DNA of 64,000 nt, from NCBI GenBank assembly GCA_031262495.1, contig JAISHV010000057.1:20715-84714 (forward strand), given 5' to 3'. This document shows positions 19,092 to 29,091 of the stretch, piece after piece. The notes under the pieces were generated by a model, which was not told the DNA's origin, made no database searches, and saw only the letters and a program-made list of their open reading frames with translations. A program made the position numbers and the translations under genes. How positions within the stretch are numbered: the first letter of the stretch is position 1; every line of letters begins with the position of its first letter. The DNA comes from Ruminococcus sp. Its GTDB lineage: Bacteria; Bacillota; Clostridia; Oscillospirales; Ruminococcaceae.

Positions 19092-19177
19092 GAATGTCGC
19101 GTTTGAATGTCGGATGAATGTCGCATGAATGTCGCTTGAATGTCATATGAATGTCTGTGAATGTCCGTTTGAATGTC
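19092..19177. repeat. GAATGTC iteron array (copy B), eight units with ~11-bp period
   Basis: GAATGTC at 19092, 19105, 19116, 19127, 19138, 19149, 19159, 19171. Confidence 0.9.
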
Positions 19178-19292
19178 TTGCAGGGGATGAGGGGCGAGGG
19201 GGCGGCTATTAGGAGTGGCAGGCGTGACGCCGCCCCCTCTCCCCTACACCCCCTGCACCCCCTACCCCTCTCCCCCTGTGGCAGCATGGTGG
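19176..19292. repeat. G-run/C-run inverted-repeat cassette, copy B
   Basis: TTGCAGGGGATGAGGGGCGAGGGGGCGGC and complementary GCCGCCCCCTCTCCCCTACACCCCCTGCA. Confidence 0.88.
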
Positions 19293-19370
19293 AGTTCTAA
19301 ATAGAGATTTTGATATTTTCGTTTAACGGTTAAGAATTAAAAATTGTAAAGTTTTTGTTGGTACTTGGTA

Positions 19371-19511
19371 GTAGGGGCGGGCGCCCTCGCCCGCCCGCAC
19401 TTTCTAAAATACTCTATTTTAGAAATAAAACAAAATCTCCATGATTTTTTGTTTATTAACTACAGGGATGTGATAACTGGTATGCGGGCGACCGAGGGCG
19501 GTCGCCCCTAC
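19371..19511. repeat. 141-bp composite element (copy 2), two differences from copy 1 by eye
   Basis: Same orientation and length as 18920-19060. Confidence 0.92.
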
Positions 19512-19513
19512 AG

Positions 19514-20536
19514 CTATATTTGTCTGCCAAAATCTTTATTTAGGAACCCGCACATCGTTTTTATCTTTTCCATTACTTTTTCAAAATTATCGGGGCGGAG
19601 CTGTTGACCGCCGTCTGATAATGCTTTTTTCGGGTTGCAGTGAACTTCTATTTCTAAAGCATCCGCGCCCGTCACAACCGCTGCTAACGATAGCGGCTCT
19701 ATAAGTGAAATTATACCTGCCGCGTGTGATGGGTCAACACAGACCGGGAGATGGGATTTTTGCTTTAACAGAGGTATTGCCGAAACGTCCATTGTATTAC
19801 GTGTCATTGTTTCAAATGTGCGGATACCTCTTTCGCAGAATATGACTTCGTTGTTGCCGCCCGACATTATATACTCAGCTGACATAAGGAGTTCCTCAAT
19901 TGTCGCCGAAAGCCCTCTCTTTAGGAGAATGGGCTTATTTATTGTACCTAAAACCTTGAGTAAGTCAAAGTTTTGCATATTTCGTGCGCCTACCTGAATA
20001 ATATCAACGTCTTCAAACAGGTCTAAATCCGCCGCCGCCATGATTTCGGTGACTATCGGCAATCCTGTTTCTTTTTTTGCCGCCGAAAGAAGCCGCAGTC
20101 CCTCTTTTTCAAGCCCTTGAAATGCATAGGGCGATGTGCGGGGTTTGAATGCGCCTCCTCGGAGCATCGTTGCTCCGGCGGATTTTACGGCGCGTGCGGT
20201 TTCAAACAGTTGTTCTTCCGATTCAACAGAACAGGGTCCTGCAATTACATTGAGCGAACCGTCGCCGATTACACAGTTTCCCACAGTAATAAGCGTGTTT
20301 GCCGGGTGCATTTTACGGTTTGACTTTTTAAACGGCTCTTGAATTCGAGTAACACTCTCGACACATTCCTGAGCATACAGTCCGTCTAAATCAATCCGCG
20401 ACGTATCGCCGATTAGTCCGATGATACTCTGCTGTGCGCCGACAATGAGATTTGTATTAAGTCCGGCGGCTTTGAGCCCGTCTTCAAGTTTGGCGATTTC
20501 GTCTTTTGTAGCTGAATTTTTTAAAATAATAATCAT
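19514..20536 (-). CDS. 3-deoxy-7-phosphoheptulonate synthase (type I-beta, KDOPS-like)
   Basis: LNVIAGPCSVESEEQLFETARAVKSAGATMLRGGAFKPRTSPYAFQGL; PVCVDPSHAAGI. Confidence 0.94.
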   Translation of the reverse strand: MIIILKNSATKDEIAKLEDGLKAAGLNTNLIVGAQQSIIGLIGDTSRIDLDGLYAQECVESVTRIQEPFKKSNRKMHPANTLITVGNCVIGDGSLNVIAGPCSVESEEQLFETARAVKSAGATMLRGGAFKPRTSPYAFQGLEKEGLRLLSAAKKETGLPIVTEIMAAADLDLFEDVDIIQVGARNMQNFDLLKVLGTINKPILLKRGLSATIEELLMSAEYIMSGGNNEVIFCERGIRTFETMTRNTMDVSAIPLLKQKSHLPVCVDPSHAAGIISLIEPLSLAAVVTGADALEIEVHCNPKKALSDGGQQLRPDNFEKVMEKIKTMCGFLNKDFGRQI

Positions 20537-20583
20537 TTGCTGTTTCTTCCTAAGTTTTAATTAAATCAGTGCATTAATAATGC

Positions 20584-21879
20584 TTATTGTATGATAAATT
20601 GTGTACCTGTTAAGTGTTTTCTCATCGCTTCAACATCTTCTTCCGATACACCCGTATCAATAAGATAAATCTTGACGAGTGAATTCATTGATTCAAGTGC
20701 TGTAATGTCGCTTATGTCGTTACCCGACAGGCGGAGCCATTTTAAACCTGTTAAATATGACAGAGGATAAATATCCGTTATATCATTATTCTCGGCGTAG
20801 AGTTCCACCATTTCTTCAAGGTATTCAATCGGCGTTAAGTCGCTGATGATATTGTCTTGAATATGCAGACGCGACAGGTGCGGCATATCCGACAAAGCCG
20901 TTATATCAGAAATTTGGTTGTTGTTACAGTAGAGGAGTTCGACATTATATAGCCCCGAGAGCGGGTTTATGTCAACAATTTGATTCTCCGAAATGTCTAT
21001 GCTCTTTAGATTTGTCAGTTCCGAAAGCGGCGTTAAGTCGATAATGTTATTCGCTCTAAGGTAGAGGTTTTCAAGCACCGGCAGACCGGCTAACGGCGTT
21101 AAATCCTCAATTTGATTGCGAAAGAGCGATAGGGTTTTGAGTGATGTCAAGCCTTTGAGCGGCGTTAAATCCGTTATTGAGTTTGAATAGAGATGGAGTT
21201 CTGTCAGGTTCACCATATATTTGAGAGACTCAATCTCATCATCTGTCAGATTCGCACCCGAAATAGTCAGGGTTGTAAGGTCAGTTGAATATTCTTTATC
21301 GCGGATGAAAATTGTGTCCGGCAAATCCGCTTGAATATCCGAGCGGATAGAAACGGCTTCACTGACGGCATCATTATAGACACCCGCTAAGTAACCTTCT
21401 TTATCAACATATTCGCGTTCGCGTTTGGTTTCTTCTTTAAGCGACTGGATTTCACTCTGCATAGACGCTATTGTTTTGGCATAGTCCGTGCCTTCGGCGG
21501 TTGATGTTGCCGCATCTTCGGCATTCATAATCTGCGCTTTGCCGGTGGGGACAGTTACTGTTTCGGTTAATACTTCGGTGAATGTCGCGGTTAAAAACTC
21601 GGTGACAGGGCGGCGCCGGTTATCCGTCACGGCTTTACCGGCTGCATTTGTGACAGTCTCCGAAATTACCGTACCGTTTCCGTCCGTCACTAATCCGGTC
21701 ACCGCATTGCCGTTTTGGTCGGTAACAATAACGGTAACAGGTTCGCCGTCTTTGTTCGTGACAGTTACGGTATCGACAGATGTTTCGCCCTCTTCGCCTT
21801 TATCACAACCCGTTAATGTAAATATAACTGCTGCCGCGAAAATTGCCGTAATCACTTTAAGTATTTTTAGTCGTTGCAT
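20584..21879 (-). CDS. Leucine-rich-repeat (internalin-type) lipoprotein
   Basis: Lipobox FTLTGCDKGE; ~9 LRRs (NLTELHLYSNSITDLTPLKGLTSLKTLSLFRNQIEDLTPL...). Confidence 0.88.
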   Translation of the reverse strand: MQRLKILKVITAIFAAAVIFTLTGCDKGEEGETSVDTVTVTNKDGEPVTVIVTDQNGNAVTGLVTDGNGTVISETVTNAAGKAVTDNRRRPVTEFLTATFTEVLTETVTVPTGKAQIMNAEDAATSTAEGTDYAKTIASMQSEIQSLKEETKREREYVDKEGYLAGVYNDAVSEAVSIRSDIQADLPDTIFIRDKEYSTDLTTLTISGANLTDDEIESLKYMVNLTELHLYSNSITDLTPLKGLTSLKTLSLFRNQIEDLTPLAGLPVLENLYLRANNIIDLTPLSELTNLKSIDISENQIVDINPLSGLYNVELLYCNNNQISDITALSDMPHLSRLHIQDNIISDLTPIEYLEEMVELYAENNDITDIYPLSYLTGLKWLRLSGNDISDITALESMNSLVKIYLIDTGVSEEDVEAMRKHLTGTQFIIQ

Positions 21880-21919
21880 TTCACCACTCCTTTTGCGGAT
21901 GTAAAATTCCTTTTTGGTA

Positions 21920-24142
21920 TTATTCAGGTATCAAATTCATTTGCTCATATTGCCCGACCTTGCCCGCTGACGGTATATTTTTGACTTCAAATTTCAGTAC
22001 TTGCGCTCGCATTGCCGGTGTTACAATTTCCGCTCGTTCAATTTCATTGCCGCTTTTAAGTGTCATAACGGCGACACCCTCGGAATTCTTCGTGGTTTTT
22101 TGAGCAACTTGTCCGCTGTTAAACATTATGAATTTCCCGGCGGTTGATTTTAAGAGGATTTCTGTATTCCCGCCTATAAAAAACATTGCCGCAACAGGGG
22201 ATTTGTCGGAATACGCATTGAGGAGTTTTTTGCGGTTTGTAACGGTTTTATAACTCTCAAGCGGGATTTTTGCACACTTGCCGTTTTTAAAGACAAACAG
22301 GATATGCCCCGAATAATCACTCGTAATAACCGATCCGACAGGCATTTCACCATTATCAAAACCGAGTTTCGTCGGGAGAAAATCCCCCATCAGTGACGCT
22401 TTACCCTCCGGGAATATGGAGAGTTTCGCTTTATAACACTGCTGTCGGTCTCCGAAACAGAGGATTTCGGCGTTGTTTGTAGTTTCTGTCACCGAAATAA
22501 TGCGGTCGCCCTCTTTGAGCTTTTGTTCGCCCGCATTTCGCAGTGACAGAGGCGTTACCTTCTTAATATACCCCTCTGCCGTGATAAATACATTCACGGT
22601 AAAATCAGGAGTATCGTCTTCCGGTTCGTCGTCTTCATCTTGTTCGTAGATAAAATGAGTTTTGCGCGGGACGGCGTATTTCTTTTTTACGTCTTTTAGT
22701 TCTTCAATGATAATGTTCTTGATTTTGTCGTCAGAACCGAGAACCGATTCCATTTCGGCGATATCTTTTATAAGGGTTTCTATTTCGGCAATACGGTTGA
22801 GGATATATTGACGGTTGAGGTGGCGCAGTTTAATCTCTGCCACATATTCAGCCTGAATTTCATCAATCCCGAAACCGATCATCAAATTCGGTACAACATC
22901 GTCTTCTTCGTCTGTCTCACGGACAATCTTTACCGCTTTGTCTATATCAATGAGTATCTTCTTTAGGCCTTGAAGTAAATGCAGCTGGGATTTCTTTTTT
23001 TGTAAACCGCTGTAAACACGGCGTTTTACACATTCTTTTCTGAAAGCCGTCCATTCCTCTAAAATTTCATAAACGCCCATAACCCGAGGTGAACCGGCTA
23101 TCAGAATATTGAAATTACAGGGGAAATTATCTTGAAGCGGTGTAAGTTTAAAGAGCCGTTTCATCAGCTTTTCGGGGTCTGTACCGCGTTTTATATCAAT
23201 AGCAATCTTCAGTCCGTTAATGTCAGTTTCATCGCGGATATATGAAATGCCTTGGATTTTACCGTCTTTGACAAGCTCGATTATTTTATCCATAATGGAT
23301 TCAATATCGGTTGTCCACGGGATTTCGGTGATTTCTATGCAACCGTTTTCGCGGTCGAAGTTCCATTTGGCTCTTACGGTGAAATTACCGCGCCCTGTTT
23401 CGTAAATCTTTTTGGTGGCTTCTTCATCATACAGAAGCAGTCCGCCGCCTGCAAAATCAGGTCCGCGCAAGATGTCGATTATATCGGCATTCGGGTTTTT
23501 TATAAGTGCAACAGCCGCATCACAAACTTCCGTAAGGTTAAATGAACAGCAGTTCATCGCCATACCCACGGCGATACCTTTATTGGCATTAACAAGGATA
23601 GACGGAAATGTTACGGGCAAGAGTGTCGGCTCTGTTGTTTCATTATCATAGTTCGGGACAAAATCGACGGTGTCTTTGTCGATATCGCGGAAGAGTTCCG
23701 AGCAGATAGGGGAGAGTTTGGCTTCGGTATAACGGCTTGCGGCGTATGCCATGTTTTTTGAATATGCTTTGCCGAAATTACCTTTGCTTTCTACATACCC
23801 ATAGAGCAAGGCTTCATTCCCTGTCGAGAGCCTTACCATTGTATCGTAAATAGCACTGTCGCCGTGGGGATTGAGTTTCATCGTCTGACCGACGATGTTA
23901 GCCGATTTGGTCTTATTCCCTGTCAGAAGCCCCATTTTATACATAGTATAAAGAAGCTTTCGGTGAGAGGGTTTAAATCCGTCTATTTCGGGGATTGCCC
24001 TTGATACAATAACGCTCATGGCGTATGGCATATAGTTTTTTTCAAGGGTATCTGTTATCTGTTCCCCGGAAATAATCCCGCTGCCGGCTATGTAGGCATT
24101 ACTGTTTGATTGTGATTTTTTAGGTTCTTTATGTTTTGGCAC
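21920..24142 (-). CDS. Type II DNA topoisomerase subunit A (ParC/GyrA-like)
   Basis: YAMSVIVSRAIPEIDGFKPSHRKLLYTMYKMGL...AASRYTEAKLSP (catalytic Tyr). Confidence 0.92.
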   Translation of the reverse strand: MPKHKEPKKSQSNSNAYIAGSGIISGEQITDTLEKNYMPYAMSVIVSRAIPEIDGFKPSHRKLLYTMYKMGLLTGNKTKSANIVGQTMKLNPHGDSAIYDTMVRLSTGNEALLYGYVESKGNFGKAYSKNMAYAASRYTEAKLSPICSELFRDIDKDTVDFVPNYDNETTEPTLLPVTFPSILVNANKGIAVGMAMNCCSFNLTEVCDAAVALIKNPNADIIDILRGPDFAGGGLLLYDEEATKKIYETGRGNFTVRAKWNFDRENGCIEITEIPWTTDIESIMDKIIELVKDGKIQGISYIRDETDINGLKIAIDIKRGTDPEKLMKRLFKLTPLQDNFPCNFNILIAGSPRVMGVYEILEEWTAFRKECVKRRVYSGLQKKKSQLHLLQGLKKILIDIDKAVKIVRETDEEDDVVPNLMIGFGIDEIQAEYVAEIKLRHLNRQYILNRIAEIETLIKDIAEMESVLGSDDKIKNIIIEELKDVKKKYAVPRKTHFIYEQDEDDEPEDDTPDFTVNVFITAEGYIKKVTPLSLRNAGEQKLKEGDRIISVTETTNNAEILCFGDRQQCYKAKLSIFPEGKASLMGDFLPTKLGFDNGEMPVGSVITSDYSGHILFVFKNGKCAKIPLESYKTVTNRKKLLNAYSDKSPVAAMFFIGGNTEILLKSTAGKFIMFNSGQVAQKTTKNSEGVAVMTLKSGNEIERAEIVTPAMRAQVLKFEVKNIPSAGKVGQYEQMNLIPE

Positions 24143-24182
24143 TTAAATTTTTCACTTTCATTTTTTCGGATTCGAGAAGTTT

Positions 24183-26165
24183 TCAGGATATATCGGCAAG
24201 CTCAAGATATTTTGCGCCGTATTCATAAATATAATCTTTTCTGCCCTGTAGGTTATTCCCCAAGAGGATATCAAACATCTCGGCGGTTTTATCAAGATCA
24301 GTCGGCAAAACCTTTATCAGGCGGCGCGTATCGGGGTTCATTGTAGTGAGCGACATCATATCGGCATCGTTTTCGCCGAGACCTTTTGAACGGTCAAGTT
24401 TGTATTTTTTATCGCCTATGAGCTTGAGGATTTCACCCTTTTCCTTTTCGGAATAAGCAAAATAAGTCTTCTCTTTTGTCGTAATCTCAAACAGCGGCGA
24501 TTCGGCAATATAAATATACCCTTTTTGAATAAGTGTAGGCGTAAGTCTATATAGCATCGCTAAAATAAGTGTGCGAATCTGAAATCCGTCCTCGTCGGCA
24601 TCTGTACAAATGATAATTTTGTTCCACTTGAGGTTTTCAAGGTTAAAATTCGCGATATCTTTATTATTTTTCGCCGAAACTTCAACCCCGCATCCCAAAA
24701 CCTTGAGCAAATCGGTGATAATTTCACTCTTGAAGATACGCGCAAAATCCGCTTTAAGGCAATTTAAAATTTTCCCGCGAACCGGTATAATCGCTTGAAA
24801 TTCAGAGTTCCGCGCCGTTTTACATGAACCGAGAGCCGAGTCGCCCTCAACGATATAGATTTCACGGCGTGATAAGTCTTTTGTGCGGCAGTCAACGAAT
24901 TTTTCTACCATATTTGAGAGGTCGATATTGCCGCTTAACTTTTTCTTGATATTGAGGCGGGTTTTTTCTGCGGACTCACGGCTGCGCTTGTTGAGCATAA
25001 CCTGTTCGCAGATTTTTAAAGCGTAGTCGGGGTTTTCTAAAAAATATACCTCAAGCTGATGCTTTAAAAAGTCTGTCATTGCTGTAGCAATAAATTTATT
25101 CGTGATAGCTTTTTTGGTTTGGTTTTCGTATGATGTTGCCGTTGAAAATGAGCTTGAGATGAATACAAGACAGTCTTCAATATCGGCGAATGTAATCTTG
25201 CTCTCGTTTTTGAGATATTTATTATTGGTTTTAAGGTAAGCGTCTATTTGTGACGTAAATGCCGTTTTAAGGGCTTTTTCGGGGCTTCCGCCGTGCTCTA
25301 AAAAGCTTGAATTGTGGTAATACTCAATAAAAGAGAGTTTATTTGAGAAAGCAAAAACGCAGGAAAGTTTTACTTTATACTCTTCTTTGTCTTCGCGGTC
25401 GCGCCCGCGCCGTTCACATTCGATGTAATAGGGCGGGGTGAGCGACTCACCGCCTAAAACCTCTTTGATGTAGTCCTCAATACCGTTTTCGTAGATGAAT
25501 TTTTGTTCGTCAAATGTACCGTCTTCGTTTTCGCTTTTGAAAATAAAGGAGACATTCGGGTTTACGGTAGCTTGTTTGCGGATAATTTCGGCGAAATAAT
25601 CATCATCTATCGCTATATCGGTGAACACATCTAAGTCGGGTTTCCAGCGGGTTTTCGTACCTGTTGCGGAACCTCTGTAAGGCTTTTTTGTAAGTCCGCC
25701 GATATTCTCGCCGTGCTCAAAGTGCAAAGTGAATTCTGTTTTGTCGCGGTGAACCACAACATCCATATATTCAGCTGAATACTGTGTAGCACACGCTCCC
25801 AAGCCGTTTAAGCCCAGTGAAAAATCATAATCCCCGCCGCTGTTGTTGTTATATTTGCCGCCGGCGTAGAGTTCACAATAGACGAGCTCCCAGTTGAAGC
25901 GGTTTTCGGCGGTGTTAAAGTCCACAGGACAGCCGCGCCCGAAATCCTCTACTTCAATGGAATCATCCGAAAAATGCGTTATAATTATCGTATTCCCATA
26001 GCCGCCGCGCGCCTCGTCAATGGAGTTACTGAGCACTTCAAAGAATGCGTGTTTAGTGCCTTCAATGCCGTCTGAACCGAAGATTACGGCAGGGCGTTTT
26101 CTTACTCTGTCAGGTCCTTTGAGCATCTTTATACTGTCGTTTGAGTATTCTTTCTTTTTAGACAA
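24183..26165 (-). CDS. Type II DNA topoisomerase subunit B (ParE/GyrB-like); probable TTG start at 26165
   Basis: FFEVLSNSIDEARGGYGNTI, ...EGDSALGSCKTARN, CTDADEDGFQIRTLILAMLYR Toprim. ORF track start (26234) overlaps prmA; TTG TCT AAA AAG AAA preceded by AGAGAG is more plausible. Confidence 0.88.
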   Translation of the reverse strand: MSKKKEYSNDSIKMLKGPDRVRKRPAVIFGSDGIEGTKHAFFEVLSNSIDEARGGYGNTIIITHFSDDSIEVEDFGRGCPVDFNTAENRFNWELVYCELYAGGKYNNNSGGDYDFSLGLNGLGACATQYSAEYMDVVVHRDKTEFTLHFEHGENIGGLTKKPYRGSATGTKTRWKPDLDVFTDIAIDDDYFAEIIRKQATVNPNVSFIFKSENEDGTFDEQKFIYENGIEDYIKEVLGGESLTPPYYIECERRGRDREDKEEYKVKLSCVFAFSNKLSFIEYYHNSSFLEHGGSPEKALKTAFTSQIDAYLKTNNKYLKNESKITFADIEDCLVFISSSFSTATSYENQTKKAITNKFIATAMTDFLKHQLEVYFLENPDYALKICEQVMLNKRSRESAEKTRLNIKKKLSGNIDLSNMVEKFVDCRTKDLSRREIYIVEGDSALGSCKTARNSEFQAIIPVRGKILNCLKADFARIFKSEIITDLLKVLGCGVEVSAKNNKDIANFNLENLKWNKIIICTDADEDGFQIRTLILAMLYRLTPTLIQKGYIYIAESPLFEITTKEKTYFAYSEKEKGEILKLIGDKKYKLDRSKGLGENDADMMSLTTMNPDTRRLIKVLPTDLDKTAEMFDILLGNNLQGRKDYIYEYGAKYLELADIS

Positions 26166-26181
26166 TGTTTTATCTCTCTTT

Positions 26182-27174
26182 TTAAGTATTAATAAATCTT
26201 TGTGTGAATACAAGCGCCGACCAATCGTGGTCATCTTCTTGTGACTTCAATATAAATCCCTGTTTCTCCATTGCAATTGTTACTTCATCAGCGCGTTCCG
26301 ATATAATCCCCGAAAGGATAACACAGCCGCCCGTATTCAGTAATTCCGTGAAAATAGAAGACATAGCGATAAGTACATCGGCTACGATATTTGCGGCGAT
26401 TATGTCGGCTTTCGGTAAACCTTTTAAAATCGCACAAAGCTTGTCCGATTTGTCAAGGATATTGCCGCAGAAAATACTGTAATTTTCTGACGATATATGA
26501 TTTTTGCCGAAATTTTCAGCGGCGATGCGCGTTGAATTTTCATCTATATCAACGGCGTTAACGTATTTTGCACCGAGGAGTATTGAAGCAATCCCCAAAA
26601 TCCCGCTGCCGCAGCCTAAATCAAGGACAGTTTCACCGCCTTTTATATTGCGTTCAAGCAACTCAAGACAGAGTTTTGTGGTGTAGTGTTGTCCTGTGCC
26701 GAATGATGAACCCGGGTCAATTTCTAAAATCAGTCTGTTTTCGGTATTATTATAATCTTCCCACGAGGGTTTAATAACAAGTTTTTCGCCTACTGTGAAA
26801 GGCTTGAAATACTGCTTCCAGTTATTTGCCCAGTCGGATTCTTTGATGTTTTGTAATTTTATTTCGAGTGAACCGAAAAGCTTGTCCTTATCGCTTTGTT
26901 TTAATATTTCAATGGTGTCTTTGAGGGCATTTAAGGTTTCAAAACCCTGTTCATTTTCTGCAATATAACATTTTACGGCGGGGACAGTCGCTTTGAGGTT
27001 TAAAAGGCTTTCGTCTACGTAGTCCCAGTTGCCCGTTTTATGTTCTAAAAAATCCTCAAAATCGGCGGGGTCAACTATTTCAAATGAGTTAATACCGATA
27101 AGCGAAATCCTTCCGCAGACGGGTTCTATCCCGTCTGCGGTGGTTTCAACGGTAACTTCTATCCAATTTTCCAT
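26182..27174 (-). CDS. prmA: Ribosomal protein L11 methyltransferase
   Basis: NWKQYFKPFTVGEKLVIKPSWE, DPGSSFGTGQHYTTKLCLELLE, VLDLGCGSGILGIAS. Confidence 0.94.
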   Translation of the reverse strand: MENWIEVTVETTADGIEPVCGRISLIGINSFEIVDPADFEDFLEHKTGNWDYVDESLLNLKATVPAVKCYIAENEQGFETLNALKDTIEILKQSDKDKLFGSLEIKLQNIKESDWANNWKQYFKPFTVGEKLVIKPSWEDYNNTENRLILEIDPGSSFGTGQHYTTKLCLELLERNIKGGETVLDLGCGSGILGIASILLGAKYVNAVDIDENSTRIAAENFGKNHISSENYSIFCGNILDKSDKLCAILKGLPKADIIAANIVADVLIAMSSIFTELLNTGGCVILSGIISERADEVTIAMEKQGFILKSQEDDHDWSALVFTQRFINT

Positions 27175-27347
27175 CAGTTTTCTTCAGTTTCTTTCCTTAT
27201 GCCGAAAATTACACGGAGCAAGCCGGATAAAAATTTCGGGCTTCTGATAACAACTATTTTCATAAATTTTTCGCCTCATTTACCGAATTTATTTGATATT
27301 TTATATTATTCGGTAAAGTAAAATACGTGATAATTTTTATGAAAAAT

Positions 27348-27965
27348 TTATTCGTTTGAAAAAACTACGAGTAATTTTCCGCTTTTTATGCGGAGTTTTG
27401 CTTCAGTGCCCGTAAATTCATTACTGACGCCTAACGGGTAATTTTCAGTGTGTGTATATTCGTAAAGGTCATATTTTAGTCCCTCTGTTGAAATCAAGGT
27501 TTTTTCGGTGAGCGAGAAAAGACTTATGAATTTATATTGCGGCGTGTTTGTCAGTGTGTGTGCTCCCGAACTGAGGGTAAAAATAACATCGTTCGGCGTA
27601 AAAATTTTCCCGCGCCCGCCCTGTTCATCAATAAAAGAGAGTGTCTGTACTGCCGCGAATGTGTGGTCAAAACGTCCGCCGATAACACCGTAAAGCTCAA
27701 ATTCCTTGTATCCGCGAAAGAGTCCCTCTTTGACCGCCGCGATAGTATCGGTATCATTCTTTTCACCGGGCAACTTGATTTTCTCGGCATTCTCGGGCAA
27801 TGCTCCCGTGTAACTGTCAAAATCCCCGATAATCAAATCAGGCGTAATACCGTTTCTTTGCAGGTTTATAATCCCCGAATCGGCGGCTATGTAAAACTTA
27901 TCATTATGAAAGGGAATGGTTATTCCGTCTTGAACACCGCCGGTTATTATGCATTTATTTTTCAT
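27348..27965 (-). CDS. thiN: Thiamine pyrophosphokinase
   Basis: ADSGIINLQRNGITPDLIIGDFDSYTG, EKNDTDTIAAVKEGL, GVIGGRFDHTFAAVQTL. Confidence 0.92.
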   Translation of the reverse strand: MKNKCIITGGVQDGITIPFHNDKFYIAADSGIINLQRNGITPDLIIGDFDSYTGALPENAEKIKLPGEKNDTDTIAAVKEGLFRGYKEFELYGVIGGRFDHTFAAVQTLSFIDEQGGRGKIFTPNDVIFTLSSGAHTLTNTPQYKFISLFSLTEKTLISTEGLKYDLYEYTHTENYPLGVSNEFTGTEAKLRIKSGKLLVVFSNE

Positions 27966-28040
27966 AAAATTTTGAGTAACATTAATTTTAAGGATGAGCT
28001 TGATAATTTTGCAGAGATTATTGCTTACTTATATGAAAGA

Positions 28041-29051
28041 TTATTTTGGTTTATTAAAAGCTGTCTTTGTTCGCGGGGTTTCTTCAAAGATTTTTTTATA
28101 ACTCTCAAAACGTGACGGTGAAATATCACCGTTTAAAACATGGCGGAAGATATTACAGCCTGTCTCTTTAGTGTGCGTACATGAGGCGAATCGGCAGGGT
28201 GTCTCAAGGTATGGGATGAATTCTTTAAAACAGTAGGGGAGCTCTTCGCGGGTAATATTGTCGTATTTCGCTGTCTCAAATGTAGAGAACCCCGGTGAAT
28301 CGCCGACAAATCCCGTACCATACGGGTAGAGTTCAACACATCGCGTGGTATGTTTTCCTCTGCCGAGTTTTACACTGATTTCGTTTGTGGCGGCGGCAAT
28401 TTCAGGCATAAGAGCATTCAAAAGCGTTGATTTGCCGACGCCTGAGTTACCAGTAAAGATAGTGATTTTACTGTTTAAAAAATCTTTGATGCCGTCAAGT
28501 GTTGACGGATGATTATAATCAATTTCAAAAATTTTCGAGACGACAGGTTCATAAATGCGTTTAATTTTCGGGTTAGCCGCTAAATCTGTTTTGGTTACGG
28601 CGATTGCAGTATCAATATGTTTAAACGCCGCGACAGTGATAAATTTATCAAGAATAAAGAGGTTCGGCGGCGGCGCCACGGTTGATACAACGAAAATAAT
28701 GGAGTCTATATTGGCGCAAGGCGGTCTTGTCAGAGAGTTTTTTCGCGGCAGAATTTCGGCTATTACGCCGTCCTCGCCTTGGGCGTTTGACATTTTAACA
28801 AGATCCCCGGCGACAGGTGTTATACCGTATTTCCTGAAAATACCGCGTGCTTTGCAGTTAACTAACCCGTTTTGTGTCAGGACAGTAAAATTACTGCCCG
28901 GACTTTTTATTATTCTTCCGTCGGTTTGGTTACCGACTGTCTTTGTATTATTCATAAAACGTCCGTTTTTTCGTAAATTTAATTTGAAAATTTTATGCCG
29001 ATAACTTTGCTTTGGGTAATTATTCGCCTCAAATATCGCTTCGCTTGTCAT
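28041..29051 (-). CDS. rsgA: Ribosome small-subunit-dependent GTPase A
   Basis: RKNSLTRPPCANIDSIIFVVS, TGNSGVGKSTLLNALMP, KLGRGKHTTRCVELYP, CRFASCTHTKETGC. Confidence 0.95.
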   Translation of the reverse strand: MTSEAIFEANNYPKQSYRHKIFKLNLRKNGRFMNNTKTVGNQTDGRIIKSPGSNFTVLTQNGLVNCKARGIFRKYGITPVAGDLVKMSNAQGEDGVIAEILPRKNSLTRPPCANIDSIIFVVSTVAPPPNLFILDKFITVAAFKHIDTAIAVTKTDLAANPKIKRIYEPVVSKIFEIDYNHPSTLDGIKDFLNSKITIFTGNSGVGKSTLLNALMPEIAAATNEISVKLGRGKHTTRCVELYPYGTGFVGDSPGFSTFETAKYDNITREELPYCFKEFIPYLETPCRFASCTHTKETGCNIFRHVLNGDISPSRFESYKKIFEETPRTKTAFNKPK

Positions 29052-29091
29052 TTAGCGTACAATCGTAGAAACTCTGCCAATCTCAAAACTT

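Noticed and set aside
19060-19287. ORF 75 aa (MLPQGERGRGCRG...DIHMTFKRHSCDIHPTFKRDIHK)
   Set aside because: Produced entirely by the G-run cassette and the iteron array; no start context, and the same DNA occurs in other copies with broken frames.
26166-26234. Upstream start of the topoisomerase B subunit ORF
   Set aside because: Overlaps the prmA 3' end and lacks homology-like sequence; TTG 26165 with AGAGAG SD is more likely.
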